64,000 nt of DNA from CAZSDW01 sp964605705. Its GTDB lineage: Bacteria > Fidelibacterota > UBA2242. Positions 18,669 to 27,783 of this stretch are shown piece after piece; position 1 is the stretch's first letter; each line of letters begins with the position of its first letter. Below the pieces are notes generated by a model. It was not told where the DNA came from. It was given only the letters and a program-made list of their open reading frames with translations, and did not search any database. The translations under genes and the position numbers were made by a program. The stretch lies in the NCBI GenBank assembly GCA_964605705.1, contig CAZSDW010000002.1:1-64000 (forward strand), read 5' to 3'.

Positions 18669-19547
18669 CTAATTTATGCTGATTTCTGCCAGAACCGGCA
18701 TGTGATCCGATGGAAATTTTCCATTGAATGTATCTGTCAACGTCCCGTGATAAATCACGTCTATTTTGTTTTTTATGAAAATATAATCGATCGGCTGGTC
18801 ATTTGCCAAGTTGGCAATCTGAAACCAGTTGAAGGTACCGTCGCTGCCATGATGCGGGAAACGGGAAACTTGTTTGGAATTGATCAGTTTTAAATGATCC
18901 GCTTGATCGATACCATTTATCAGAATTTTATAGGGTTCTGAATCGGGCTTGGAATTGAAATCACCGGTCACCACTACGGGCAGATTTCCAGCCATTTCTG
19001 CGATTTTCTTTAATAGTAAAACAGCGCTTTCGCGACGGGCAATTTCTCCCATGTGGTCAAAGTGAGTATTGAAATGAAAGAATTCTTTTCGCGTTTTTGT
19101 ATCTTTGAACCGGCACCAGGTAACGGTTCGATTACAGGCAGCGTCCCAGCCTTTGCCCGGTTTTTCCGGTGACTCCGACAGCCAGAAAGTACCATGTTCA
19201 AGCGGATAAAAACGATTTTTCCGATAGTAAATTGCCATAAATTCGCCGGCTTTCTGACCATCATCACGACCGACTCCAATCCGGGCATATTCCGGCAACC
19301 GTTTTTCCATATCCTGAACCTGATCCCAGAGTGCTTCCTGAACGCCGATAATATCCGCTTTGTGGAAGTGAATCATGCTGGCAACCATGTCTTTCCGATA
19401 GCGCCAGGCATTCAGGCTGTCCGATGGGGTATTGAGTCGAATGTTGAAAGTCATCATCCGAATGTCATCATCATCATTTTGATTTGAATTACAGCCGATT
19501 CCCCAAAAGATGAAACAGCCAATGAGGAGTATTTTTAATGATTTCAT
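18669..19547 (-). CDS. Endonuclease/exonuclease/phosphatase (EEP) family lipoprotein
   Basis: 292 residues. A lipobox (FWGIGC, Cys at about 19) follows a short hydrophobic signal, so the protein is probably anchored in the envelope. The EEP fold is shown by MMTFNIRLNTPSD, the metal Glu in IIGVQEALWDQV, the FNTHFDHMG strand-loop, TGDFNSKPDSE, and the terminal FPSDHMPVLAEI catalytic His. Members cleave phosphodiester or sugar-phosphate bonds; this subgroup often acts on extracellular substrates. It diverges from the S9 peptidase gene across about 194 nt. Confidence 0.87.
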   Translation of the reverse strand: MKSLKILLIGCFIFWGIGCNSNQNDDDDIRMMTFNIRLNTPSDSLNAWRYRKDMVASMIHFHKADIIGVQEALWDQVQDMEKRLPEYARIGVGRDDGQKAGEFMAIYYRKNRFYPLEHGTFWLSESPEKPGKGWDAACNRTVTWCRFKDTKTRKEFFHFNTHFDHMGEIARRESAVLLLKKIAEMAGNLPVVVTGDFNSKPDSEPYKILINGIDQADHLKLINSKQVSRFPHHGSDGTFNWFQIANLANDQPIDYIFIKNKIDVIYHGTLTDTFNGKFPSDHMPVLAEISIN

Positions 19548-19744
19548 AGGATTCCTTTTAAAAAATCAGACAATGTTAATATAACATTTGATGATTAGAC
19601 AATACATCAGAAATTTTCTGTGTTCGACAAGTTAGTGACCTTTTGCTTGCCCTTTGATCAAAACATTGATAGCTTCAAATTAAATTTATGGAAGAATATT
19701 TATCAAAATTAACAGTGTAAGCGAAATTCAAAGGAGATGAATTG

Positions 19745-21784
19745 ATGGACTATAAGATGATGACGCTGGTAGTGCTTTTAGTTTCTGGAATGACAATCGG
19801 AAATGCAATGGAAAAAAGGGCGTTGAGTTTTGATGATCTGATTGCGTGTCAGCGTCTGAAAGATCCCCAATTTTCACCGGATGGGAAACAGATTGCTTTT
19901 GCTGTTCAGACAATGAACGAAGCTGAGAATAACAGCCGAACTGACATTTATCTTATTTCAGCGGAGGGTGAAAATCTTCGGCAAATTACCAGCGGTGAAA
20001 AATCAGCTTCATCACCGCGCTGGTCTCCGGATGGACGCCTGGCATTTTTGTCAGACGGGCAGATCTGGATTCAGCAAATCGATGAGAATGAAGCTTCCCA
20101 GTTGACAACCCATTATACCGGTGTGGATGAATTTACCTGGTCGCCGGATGGGAAACTGATTGCCTTTGTATCGCGTGTTTACCCCGATTGTCCCGATCAG
20201 TCAGGTACACAAAAACGGGATGCAGACATTGAAAATAATGCCGTCAAAGCCCGGGTTTATGATGATCTGCTGTACCGGCACTGGGATACCTGGTGGGATC
20301 ATAAACGGTCGCATCTGTTTGTATTGAATGTCGAAAGTGGTGAATTCAAAGACGTCACGCCCGGTGATTATGACGTTCCGCCGGTGGCGTTGTCCAGTGG
20401 TTTTAATTTTTCGCCGGACTCAAAATACCTTGTCTTTACCAGTAATCACGCTAAGATGATCGCCGCCAGTACGAACAACGATGTCTGGATGGTGCCGGTC
20501 GAAGGTAGTGAGCTGGAACTGGTGACGACAAATGGCAAAGAGCGGGATTTTTTCGGTAACGACAGCGATCCGAAATTTTCACCCGACGGAAAATATCTGG
20601 CATTTACCTCAATGAAACGGGCGGGATTCGAAGCCGATAAGCCGGATCTTTTTATCAAAGACCTGAAGCGTGGCAAATTTAAAAATTTAACCGCTGATAA
20701 GGATATCCGGATTGACTCCTATGAATGGCTGCCTGATGGGGAATCAATTCTTTTACGAATAGATGAAGAAGCCCGGTTGAAGATTAAACGATTAGATGTC
20801 AAGTCCGGAAAACTGACTGATCTTGTGACCGAAGGAAATAACCGCTCGATCAGCATCAGTCCGGATGGACAGCAGCTTGCCTATCTGCATGAGCGGACGA
20901 CATTTCCCTGTGAATTATATATCGGCTCGACAGAAACCGGCGAATCCAGGGCATTGACCGCTTTCAATTCCGCACTGCTTGCCGATGTGGATATGAATGC
21001 AATTGAGGATTTCTGGTATGAAGGTGCGGAAGGTGCCAAGGTTCACGGATTTATCGTGAAACCACCACTGTTTGATAATGCTAAAAAATATCCGGCGGTG
21101 TTTTTCATCCATGGCGGTCCCCAGGGAGCCTGGCAGGATGAGTGGCATTATCGCTGGAATATTCAGATGTGGGCGGCTCAGGGTTATGTCATGGTCATGA
21201 TTAATCCACGGGGCAGTACCGGCTATGGTCAGGAATTTACCGATGGCATTTCCAAGGACTGGGGCGGCAAAGTTTTCGGAGATTTAATTGCCGGTCAGAA
21301 GTATGTTCTGGAGAAATTTGATTTTATTGATAAAAACAAGCTAGCGGCTGCGGGCGCGTCTTATGGCGGGTATATGATGAACTGGATCGAAGGGCATATG
21401 GAGGCTTTTGCAGTGCCGTTTCAGACATTGGTCAATCACGATGGCACTTTCAATCTCTACACTGATTATCTGACAACCGAAGAACTCTGGTTTCCCGAAT
21501 GGGAATTTAATGGACTTTACTGGGAAGATGAAACCCAGTACAAAAAATGGTCGCCGCATAATTTTGTGAATAATTTTAAAACGCCGATGCTGATTATTCA
21601 TAGCGAACATGATTATCGACTGTCATACAGCGAGGGCTTGATGCCATTTACTGCATTGCGGCGTAAGGGGATTCCGGCAAAGCTGGTCATTTTTCCCGAT
21701 GAAACTCACTTTGTGACGAAACCTCAAAACAGTCGCTTCTGGCACAAGACCATCTTCGATTGGCTGGATGATTATATCAAGTAA
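19745..21784 (+). CDS. S9 family prolyl oligopeptidase-like serine peptidase
   Basis: 679 residues. A signal peptide at the N-terminus is followed by a beta-propeller with PD40-type repeats (PQFSPDGKQIAF, PRWSPDG, FTWSPDGKLIAF) and a C-terminal alpha/beta hydrolase domain. The triad is Ser539 in GASYGGYM, Asp623 in HSEHDYRLS and His655 in DETHFV; the oxyanion region is FIHGGPQG. It cleaves short peptides in the periplasm, dipeptidyl- or acylaminoacyl-peptidase type. The ATG at 19745, 8 nt after AGGAG, is preferred over a TTG three bases upstream. Confidence 0.95.
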   Translation: MDYKMMTLVVLLVSGMTIGNAMEKRALSFDDLIACQRLKDPQFSPDGKQIAFAVQTMNEAENNSRTDIYLISAEGENLRQITSGEKSASSPRWSPDGRLAFLSDGQIWIQQIDENEASQLTTHYTGVDEFTWSPDGKLIAFVSRVYPDCPDQSGTQKRDADIENNAVKARVYDDLLYRHWDTWWDHKRSHLFVLNVESGEFKDVTPGDYDVPPVALSSGFNFSPDSKYLVFTSNHAKMIAASTNNDVWMVPVEGSELELVTTNGKERDFFGNDSDPKFSPDGKYLAFTSMKRAGFEADKPDLFIKDLKRGKFKNLTADKDIRIDSYEWLPDGESILLRIDEEARLKIKRLDVKSGKLTDLVTEGNNRSISISPDGQQLAYLHERTTFPCELYIGSTETGESRALTAFNSALLADVDMNAIEDFWYEGAEGAKVHGFIVKPPLFDNAKKYPAVFFIHGGPQGAWQDEWHYRWNIQMWAAQGYVMVMINPRGSTGYGQEFTDGISKDWGGKVFGDLIAGQKYVLEKFDFIDKNKLAAAGASYGGYMMNWIEGHMEAFAVPFQTLVNHDGTFNLYTDYLTTEELWFPEWEFNGLYWEDETQYKKWSPHNFVNNFKTPMLIIHSEHDYRLSYSEGLMPFTALRRKGIPAKLVIFPDETHFVTKPQNSRFWHKTIFDWLDDYIK

Positions 21785-22017
21785 TGATCGATATGACTCT
21801 TTTGAAATTTTCAGAATATTTGAAGTGCTGCAGTCTGGACAATATCCTGCTTTTAAAAAAGCGGGGATTTCTCTATTTTATGGTGCAAAATCAATGATAG
21901 CCGATAGGGAAAAAAGGAGTAGTGAACTTAGAGCGAGATCATCGATCGATAGTCTGACCTTTTGATTCGGTGCGAGATTGTTCAGAATTTTTATTGCAGA
22001 GATTTAGGAGGGAACAA

Positions 22018-23379
22018 ATGAATCCATATATTTTTCGTGAGTATGATATTCGAGGAGTGGTCGCAGATGATTTTCCTGAAGATGTTGTTATTCTATTAGG
22101 GCAGGGTTTCGGAACATATGTCCGGGAAAAGGGTGGCGATATTATCGCCATCAGTGGCGATGTCCGACTCTCGACGCCGTCATTGAAGAAAGCCTTTACC
22201 AAAGGGCTGTTATCTAGCGGTGTTAATGTTGTTGATATCGGTATTGTGCCGACGCCGGTTAATTATTACAGTATGGAAGTCCTGGATGTGGACGGGGCAG
22301 TTCAGATTACCGGTAGTCACAATCCATCCAATATGAATGGCTTTAAACTATCGTATGAGAGCAAAGCCGTATATGGACAGGATATTCAGTATATTAAAAA
22401 AGTGATCGAATCTGGAAAATTCGTTCAAGGTAAAGGTAGATTCAGCGAAAAAGAGATTTTCGAAGAATATAAAAAAATGGTAATCTCCAAAATCAAGCTG
22501 GAACGTCCGGTCAGAGTTGTCATGGACTGTGGCAATGCGACGGGTGGTATGGCTGGACCGGAGATTTTTAAAAAAATCGATTGCGAAGTCACCGAGCTCT
22601 ACAGCGAAGTTGATGGCTCATTTCCCAATCATCATCCCGATCCAACGGTCGCAAAGAATCTGGTTGATATGATTGCAGAAGTGAAGAAAGGCGGCTACGA
22701 TTTTGGGATTGCTTTTGATGGTGATGCTGACCGGGTTGGTATTGTTGATGACCAAGGTGAGATTATCTGGGCAGATTATATCATTATTCTTTTTCTTGAT
22801 GAAATTTTTGCGAAATATCCGGGCACCGGGATCGTTTTTGACGTGAAGTGTTCTCAGGCGCTGGAGGAGATAATTACCGAAAAGGGCGGCAGACCGATTA
22901 TGTGGAAAACGGGTCATTCGCTGATAAAGCAGAAAATGAGAGAGGAAGCCCTGCCATTTTCCGGTGAAATGAGCGGTCACATTTTTTTCAAGGATGACTA
23001 TTTTGGATTCGATGATGCGATCTATGTCGGCGCCCGGTTTGCCCAGATGGTTTCCCGGTCCAAAGAATCCCTGTCAGCGAGGATGGCAAAATTGCCCAAG
23101 TATTTTTCGACGCCGGAAATGCGCCTGGAATGTGAAAGCGACGCCGGAAAGTTCGAGATTTCCCGAAAAGCAAATGAATTTTTTAAAGCCAATTATGATT
23201 GTATCGATGTCGATGGGGTCCGGATCAAGTTTGGGGATGGCTGGGGCTTGGTGCGGTCTTCGAATACTCAGCCGGTGATTGTTACCCGTTTTGAAGCGAA
23301 AACCGAAGCCCGCCTGAATGAAATCAAGAATCTGGTTTTATCAAAATTGCAGGAGTTCGGAAAAATCAAGATTTCCTGA
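22018..23379 (+). CDS. Phosphomannomutase/phosphoglucomutase
   Basis: 453 residues, AlgC/ManB size. Phosphoserine loop QITGSHNPSNMNG with active Ser100, metal loop AFDGDADRVGIVD, sugar loop SGEMSGHIFF and phosphate-binding loop VRSSNTQPVIV are all present. It interconverts hexose 6- and 1-phosphates; the GEMSGH loop is that of dual Man/Glc enzymes. The start is the ATG at 22018, preceded by an excellent AGGAGGG site; an in-frame upstream extension lacks one. It could use G1P from cellobiose phosphorolysis. A prenyl synthase gene follows after 6 nt. Confidence 0.95.
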   Translation: MNPYIFREYDIRGVVADDFPEDVVILLGQGFGTYVREKGGDIIAISGDVRLSTPSLKKAFTKGLLSSGVNVVDIGIVPTPVNYYSMEVLDVDGAVQITGSHNPSNMNGFKLSYESKAVYGQDIQYIKKVIESGKFVQGKGRFSEKEIFEEYKKMVISKIKLERPVRVVMDCGNATGGMAGPEIFKKIDCEVTELYSEVDGSFPNHHPDPTVAKNLVDMIAEVKKGGYDFGIAFDGDADRVGIVDDQGEIIWADYIIILFLDEIFAKYPGTGIVFDVKCSQALEEIITEKGGRPIMWKTGHSLIKQKMREEALPFSGEMSGHIFFKDDYFGFDDAIYVGARFAQMVSRSKESLSARMAKLPKYFSTPEMRLECESDAGKFEISRKANEFFKANYDCIDVDGVRIKFGDGWGLVRSSNTQPVIVTRFEAKTEARLNEIKNLVLSKLQEFGKIKIS

Positions 23380-23385
23380 GATATT

Positions 23386-24357
23386 ATGAACCAAACATTT
23401 GAAAAACGGATTCTTGGGTATCGATCTGAAATTGATCGTCGCTTGCAGAAATTGCCTGTTCCAGCGATTCCGGAAAGTCTGTATCAACCGATGATTTACA
23501 GCGTCATTGCACCGGGAAAACGAATTCGTCCGATCCTCACATTATTGACTGCTGAAGGGCTGGGAGTCGAACATGACCGGGCTGTTTCAGCGGCTTTAGC
23601 AGTGGAAGTGCTGCATACCTTTACCCTTGTTCATGACGATATTATGGATAATGATACCCAGCGGCGAGGTCGCACTACGGTTCATGTTAAATGGTGCAAT
23701 AATACGGCAATATTAGCGGGAGACGGTCTCATGGCGCTGGCGTTCCAATTGCTTATGGAGAGTAACGCCCGGCGAATTCAACGGATGGGTTTCGAGTTCA
23801 GCCAAGCCATGCTGGAAATTTGTGAAGGTCAGGCACTGGATATGGAATTTGAAGAACGTCTGGATGTCAGTGCCGAAAACTATCTTGAGATGGTTGCCAA
23901 AAAAACCGGTCGTCTCCTTGGATTGTCCTGTCAGCTGGGAGCGTTATTGTCGGATCAGGATGAATCCGTGGCAGATAACCTGAACCAGTTTGGTATCGAA
24001 ATCGGTCAGGCATTTCAGATTCAGGACGATCTGCTGGAACTGACTTCCGATGAACAAAACATGGGGAAAAGTCTCGATAGTGATATCATTGCCGGTAAAA
24101 AAACCTTTCCGATTTTGTTGGCATTAGCTGGAAAATCTCCGGATGAAAGACGTGCGTTTATGGACTTTCTGAAAACGAATATTAGCGATCGGAGCAAAAT
24201 CATCGAATGTTTTCGGGATCTCGATATTTTTGAACAAACCCGTGAAAAAATCGTTTACCTGTTCAACAATGCCCGCAGGCGCCTGGACAATTTACCGGAA
24301 TCAGCAGCGGACAACCTGGAATTTATCCTCAGTATGATCTCAAACAGACAACGGTAG
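23386..24357 (+). CDS. Trans-prenyl diphosphate synthase (GGPP/FPP/octaprenyl type)
   Basis: 323 residues. The first Asp-rich motif is LVHDDIMDNDTQRRG (DDxxD form) and the second is FQIQDDLLELT, with Glu where many enzymes have a third Asp. The GKRIRPILTLL region near residue 45 binds diphosphate. It condenses IPP with allylic diphosphates. Product length cannot be settled from the sequence alone. It sits between phosphohexomutase and HPr, four bases before HPr, so the three look co-transcribed. Confidence 0.92.
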   Translation: MNQTFEKRILGYRSEIDRRLQKLPVPAIPESLYQPMIYSVIAPGKRIRPILTLLTAEGLGVEHDRAVSAALAVEVLHTFTLVHDDIMDNDTQRRGRTTVHVKWCNNTAILAGDGLMALAFQLLMESNARRIQRMGFEFSQAMLEICEGQALDMEFEERLDVSAENYLEMVAKKTGRLLGLSCQLGALLSDQDESVADNLNQFGIEIGQAFQIQDDLLELTSDEQNMGKSLDSDIIAGKKTFPILLALAGKSPDERRAFMDFLKTNISDRSKIIECFRDLDIFEQTREKIVYLFNNARRRLDNLPESAADNLEFILSMISNRQR

Positions 24358-24360
24358 GAA

Positions 24361-24627
24361 ATGGTCAGTAAAGAAATACAAATTATCAACAAGCACGGTC
24401 TGCATACCCGCCCGGCAACGGCTTTGGTGACGGCAGCAGGGAGATTCAAATCAAAAATCTTTCTGGAGTACAATGGTGTGAAAGTCAATGCCAAGAGTAT
24501 TTTAGGATTACTGGTTTTAGCGGTCGAACCGGGATCCGTACTGACCCTGCATGCTGAGGGAATTGATGAAAATGAAGCCGTAGTGGCGTTGGACGATCTG
24601 GCGAAAAACAGATTTAATATGGAATAA
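24361..24627 (+). CDS. ptsH: HPr phosphocarrier protein
   Basis: 88 residues. The phosphoacceptor His15 lies in NKHGLHTRPAT, and Ser46 in NAKSILGLL is at the exact place phosphorylated by HPr kinase in other bacteria. It passes phosphate from Enzyme I to sugar-specific EII proteins or regulators. It is followed by Enzyme I after 3 nt. No EII gene and no HPr kinase lie in the window, so a regulatory role or distant EII genes must be considered. Confidence 0.95.
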   Translation: MVSKEIQIINKHGLHTRPATALVTAAGRFKSKIFLEYNGVKVNAKSILGLLVLAVEPGSVLTLHAEGIDENEAVVALDDLAKNRFNME

Positions 24628-24630
24628 AAT

Positions 24631-26352
24631 TTGAAAAAGATAAAAGGCATCAAAATTTCAGCGGGAGTAGTCTGCGGACCGATCTTTTATTTTGAAAGAG
24701 GTCAACTGCAAGTGCCCCGTCATTTTATCAGAAAATCAGATTTTGATTGTGAAATCGAACGGTTCAATGCAGCTATTCAAAAATCCAGGGAAGAATTGAT
24801 CCGGGTCAGGGACCTGGTGCTGGATCACCTGGATGAGAATCATGCCCAAATAATTGATGCCCAGCTGATGGCGATTCAGGATGAGGAGATGATCAAAGCC
24901 GTCCAAGATCTGGTTCATCGCGAGCAAAAGAACGTGACTTGGGCGTACTATGAAGTTATGAATGTTTATGAGGAACTGCTCCTGAAAACATATGACCAGT
25001 ATTTTAAAGAACGAACAACCGATCTTCGCGATATAAAAAAACGAGTACTGCACCATTTGTCGAATGAAAAAGATATTCTGCAACCGGAAATAAATGTCGC
25101 GTCCATTATCGTTACGGAGAAAATTTCACCCAGCGATCTGATTCACATCGATCATAGGCAAGCGCTGGGGATTATTACCCGGTATGGAAGCGTGGATTCC
25201 CACGCCGGTATCCTGGCGCGGGCTTTCCGGGTACCTTATATTTCAAATATCTCGAATTTGGAAGAGCTGGTATCCTATTCGGAAATTATTCTGGATGCTG
25301 ACAATGAAGTGATACTGCTGGATGTCAGCAATGAGATCAAAGCCGAATTTGCGCCCCGTATTCGGGATTTTCAAATTCTTCGGGAGCAGATAATCAACCG
25401 AAAGGTGGTCAAAAAAACCAAAGATAATGTGCCTTATGAAATCTTTATTAACGCCGGCTTTGTGGATGAAGTCAAGGCAATAAATCCGAAATTGGTACAG
25501 GGGATCGGATTGTTCCGGACAGAGTTTTTATGCCTCAAGCGCAATACAATTCCCGATGAGGAGGAACAATATGAGGCTTATCAAACTATTTTGAAGCAGA
25601 TGACGAAGCTGCCGGTCGTTTTCAGAGTATTTGATTTTGGGCGGGATAAATTGATGTTGATGCTGGATCTGGAGGTCATTCAGGAAGATCATATTTTTGA
25701 TGAATGGGGCGGAATCGGATTTTTACTGGAAAATCCGGTGATCCTGAGGAATCAACTGCGAGCACTGCTGCGAGCGAGTGTGAATGGCAATACGCAGATA
25801 ATGCTTCCATTGGTTATGTCAATCAATGATGTGCTTCAGACGAAAACCATGCTAGAAGAAATTAAAGAGGAATTAAAACAGGCGAATATCGCCTTCAGCG
25901 AAGACGTTAAACTCGGTGCAATGATTGAAACCAGCAGTATTCTGGAAGAACTTGACGAACTGGCGCAGCACGTCGATTTTTTCAGCATCGGTACCAATGA
26001 TCTGGCACTCTACCTGATCGGCTCCGGACGGACAGTGGATATGGCTAAAAATTATTACCATCCAAAAATGTTCGGGGCAATCGACAGGATCGTCAAGTCC
26101 GCTGAAAAAGCCGGCATCCCGGTGAATGTCTGCGGAGAGATGGCATCGGATCCCTATGCTCTGATCGGGTTGACAGCAATTGGGATTCGTTCGATCAGTG
26201 TCAGTTCAAGCGCATTGTCGGCGATTTCCGATGAGGTTGGAAAATTTGATACCAGCCAGTGTCGAGCAGTCGCCGATGCTTTATTAAATGCCAAAGATGC
26301 CACAGTTATCTATTCCATTTTAAAAGAGTGCTACCGGGGGCATATCCAATAG
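24631..26352 (+). CDS. ptsI: PTS Enzyme I (phosphoenolpyruvate-protein phosphotransferase)
   Basis: 573 residues, normal size. It takes phosphate from PEP onto His191 in YGSVDSHAGILARAF and donates it to HPr. PEP-binding parts are visible: GIGLFRTEFLCL, MLPLVMS, GAMIETSS, FSIGTNDL and the C-terminal catalytic Cys in VNVCGEMASDP. It begins at a TTG 3 nt after the HPr stop with a weak ribosome site, suggesting translational coupling. Confidence 0.95.
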   Translation: MKKIKGIKISAGVVCGPIFYFERGQLQVPRHFIRKSDFDCEIERFNAAIQKSREELIRVRDLVLDHLDENHAQIIDAQLMAIQDEEMIKAVQDLVHREQKNVTWAYYEVMNVYEELLLKTYDQYFKERTTDLRDIKKRVLHHLSNEKDILQPEINVASIIVTEKISPSDLIHIDHRQALGIITRYGSVDSHAGILARAFRVPYISNISNLEELVSYSEIILDADNEVILLDVSNEIKAEFAPRIRDFQILREQIINRKVVKKTKDNVPYEIFINAGFVDEVKAINPKLVQGIGLFRTEFLCLKRNTIPDEEEQYEAYQTILKQMTKLPVVFRVFDFGRDKLMLMLDLEVIQEDHIFDEWGGIGFLLENPVILRNQLRALLRASVNGNTQIMLPLVMSINDVLQTKTMLEEIKEELKQANIAFSEDVKLGAMIETSSILEELDELAQHVDFFSIGTNDLALYLIGSGRTVDMAKNYYHPKMFGAIDRIVKSAEKAGIPVNVCGEMASDPYALIGLTAIGIRSISVSSSALSAISDEVGKFDTSQCRAVADALLNAKDATVIYSILKECYRGHIQ

Positions 26353-26407
26353 GCAGGTCATTTTTATTCTTTCTGCTTGCTAATTCTAAAATACCCCGAT
26401 ATATTTA

Positions 26408-26998
26408 ATGAGCATGATCCGTGTTGAACTCGATAAAATCATCTTTTATCCGCCCAGCAAAGGGTACGCGATTATATTAAAAGAAGTTGGCGGTACCCGA
26501 CAATTACCGATTATCGTCGGAGTTTTTGAAGCCCAGTCAATCGCGCTGGCAGTCGAGCAGGTAAAGATGCCACGTCCCATGACGCACGATCTGCTGGTCC
26601 GTCTTTTGACCCGCATGGGGATATCGATCCAGAAAGTGGTGATCAATGATTTGATCGATGGGACCTTTTATGCTCAGATTGTCCTTTCGGAAAAAGAGGC
26701 TCAATCAACCACTAAGGTCGATAGCCGCCCCAGTGATGCTATTGCAATTGCCCTGAGAACCGACGCCGAGATTCTGGTCGCTGAAGCGGTCATGAAAGAG
26801 GCAGGGCATCTCGATCACATTAGCGATATTCAGCAAAAGATTCCGCATCAGGAGCTCTCCAGTGAAGATGAACTGCTGGATCGAATGGTTGAACTCAAAA
26901 CCAGGTTGCAAATTGCCATTGATGATGAGAATTATGAACTTGCAGCCAAACTGCGCGATCAGATATTAGAACTCGAAAAAGAGACTAAAAACAACTAA
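26408..26998 (+). CDS. Bifunctional nuclease (DUF151) domain with C-terminal UVR motif
   Basis: 196 residues. The DUF151/BFN core (about 1-130) shows GYAIILKEVGGTRQLPIIVG, DLLVRLLTRMGI and SRPSDAIAIALRTDAEI. The C-terminus is a UVR-type helix pair (QIAIDDENYELAAKLRDQI), as in UvrB and McsA. Family members have RNase/DNase activity reported for plant homologues; the bacterial role is not settled. It lies 55 nt after ptsI in the same direction and is convergent with rnc. Confidence 0.88.
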   Translation: MSMIRVELDKIIFYPPSKGYAIILKEVGGTRQLPIIVGVFEAQSIALAVEQVKMPRPMTHDLLVRLLTRMGISIQKVVINDLIDGTFYAQIVLSEKEAQSTTKVDSRPSDAIAIALRTDAEILVAEAVMKEAGHLDHISDIQQKIPHQELSSEDELLDRMVELKTRLQIAIDDENYELAAKLRDQILELEKETKNN

Positions 26999-27053
26999 AT
27001 CATAGCAATTTCGGTAGTGAATAAATCTCGCCCCGGAGTGAGAATGGCTGGGT

Positions 27054-27779
27054 TTATTTGAGGGTTTGTGGATCGGGGGACGAGGTCAGTCGTTTATAGG
27101 CAGCTTCTGCAGCTTGCTGCTCTGCTGATCGTTTGGTCGTGCCGCAACCTTTTCCAAGGATTTCATTTTTGACATAGACGGCGATCGTATATTGCCTGGC
27201 GTGATCGGGACCGATCACGTTTTCCGTTTTGAACTCGGGTAATTCGGCATAATTTTTCTGGCAATATTCCAGTAACTGACCTTTGTAGTTATAATTGGAT
27301 ATTGCCGTATCGTGAATCTTGCTGGATATGATAAATCGATGGATGAACTTGCTGGCGGAATGAATCCCGCTGTCCAGATAGATAGCTCCGATGATTGCTT
27401 CCAGGGTACTGGAAAGTAGATTTTGCTGAGTCGATGAATAATCGAGGTTGATGCTTTTATCGACGTTCAGATCGTTATGCAGATTCAGGGATTTCGCGAC
27501 TTCGTGGAGTGTCTGGGCATTGACCAGGATGGATCGCATTTGGGTCAATTTTCCTTCGGATTCGTCTTTATATTTTTGAAACAGGTAATCGGATACTACC
27601 AGATCGAGAACGGCATCACCGAGAAATTCCAGTCGTTCGTATGAATTCGATTGACAACTTGCAGCCGATCGGTGGGTCAGGGCAGTAGTAAGAAGTTCCG
27701 GATGTGAAAAAAGATACCCGATTTTCTTTTCAATTGAGCTTGGATATCTTTTTCTAAATAGATTAGATAGAAATGACAA
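27054..27779 (-). CDS. rnc: Ribonuclease III
   Basis: 241 residues. The RNase III signature YERLEFLGDAVLDLVVSDYLF holds the catalytic Asp/Glu set, with ESTLEAIIGAIYLDSG carrying the second set (here STLEAIIGAIY). A C-terminal dsRNA-binding domain ends KGCGTTKRSAEQQAAEAAYKRL. It cuts double-stranded RNA, including rRNA precursors. It starts 4 nt after the fabF stop at the end of the fatty-acid cluster, a widely conserved arrangement. Confidence 0.96.
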   Translation of the reverse strand: MSFLSNLFRKRYPSSIEKKIGYLFSHPELLTTALTHRSAASCQSNSYERLEFLGDAVLDLVVSDYLFQKYKDESEGKLTQMRSILVNAQTLHEVAKSLNLHNDLNVDKSINLDYSSTQQNLLSSTLEAIIGAIYLDSGIHSASKFIHRFIISSKIHDTAISNYNYKGQLLEYCQKNYAELPEFKTENVIGPDHARQYTIAVYVKNEILGKGCGTTKRSAEQQAAEAAYKRLTSSPDPQTLK

Positions 27780-27783
27780 CGGA

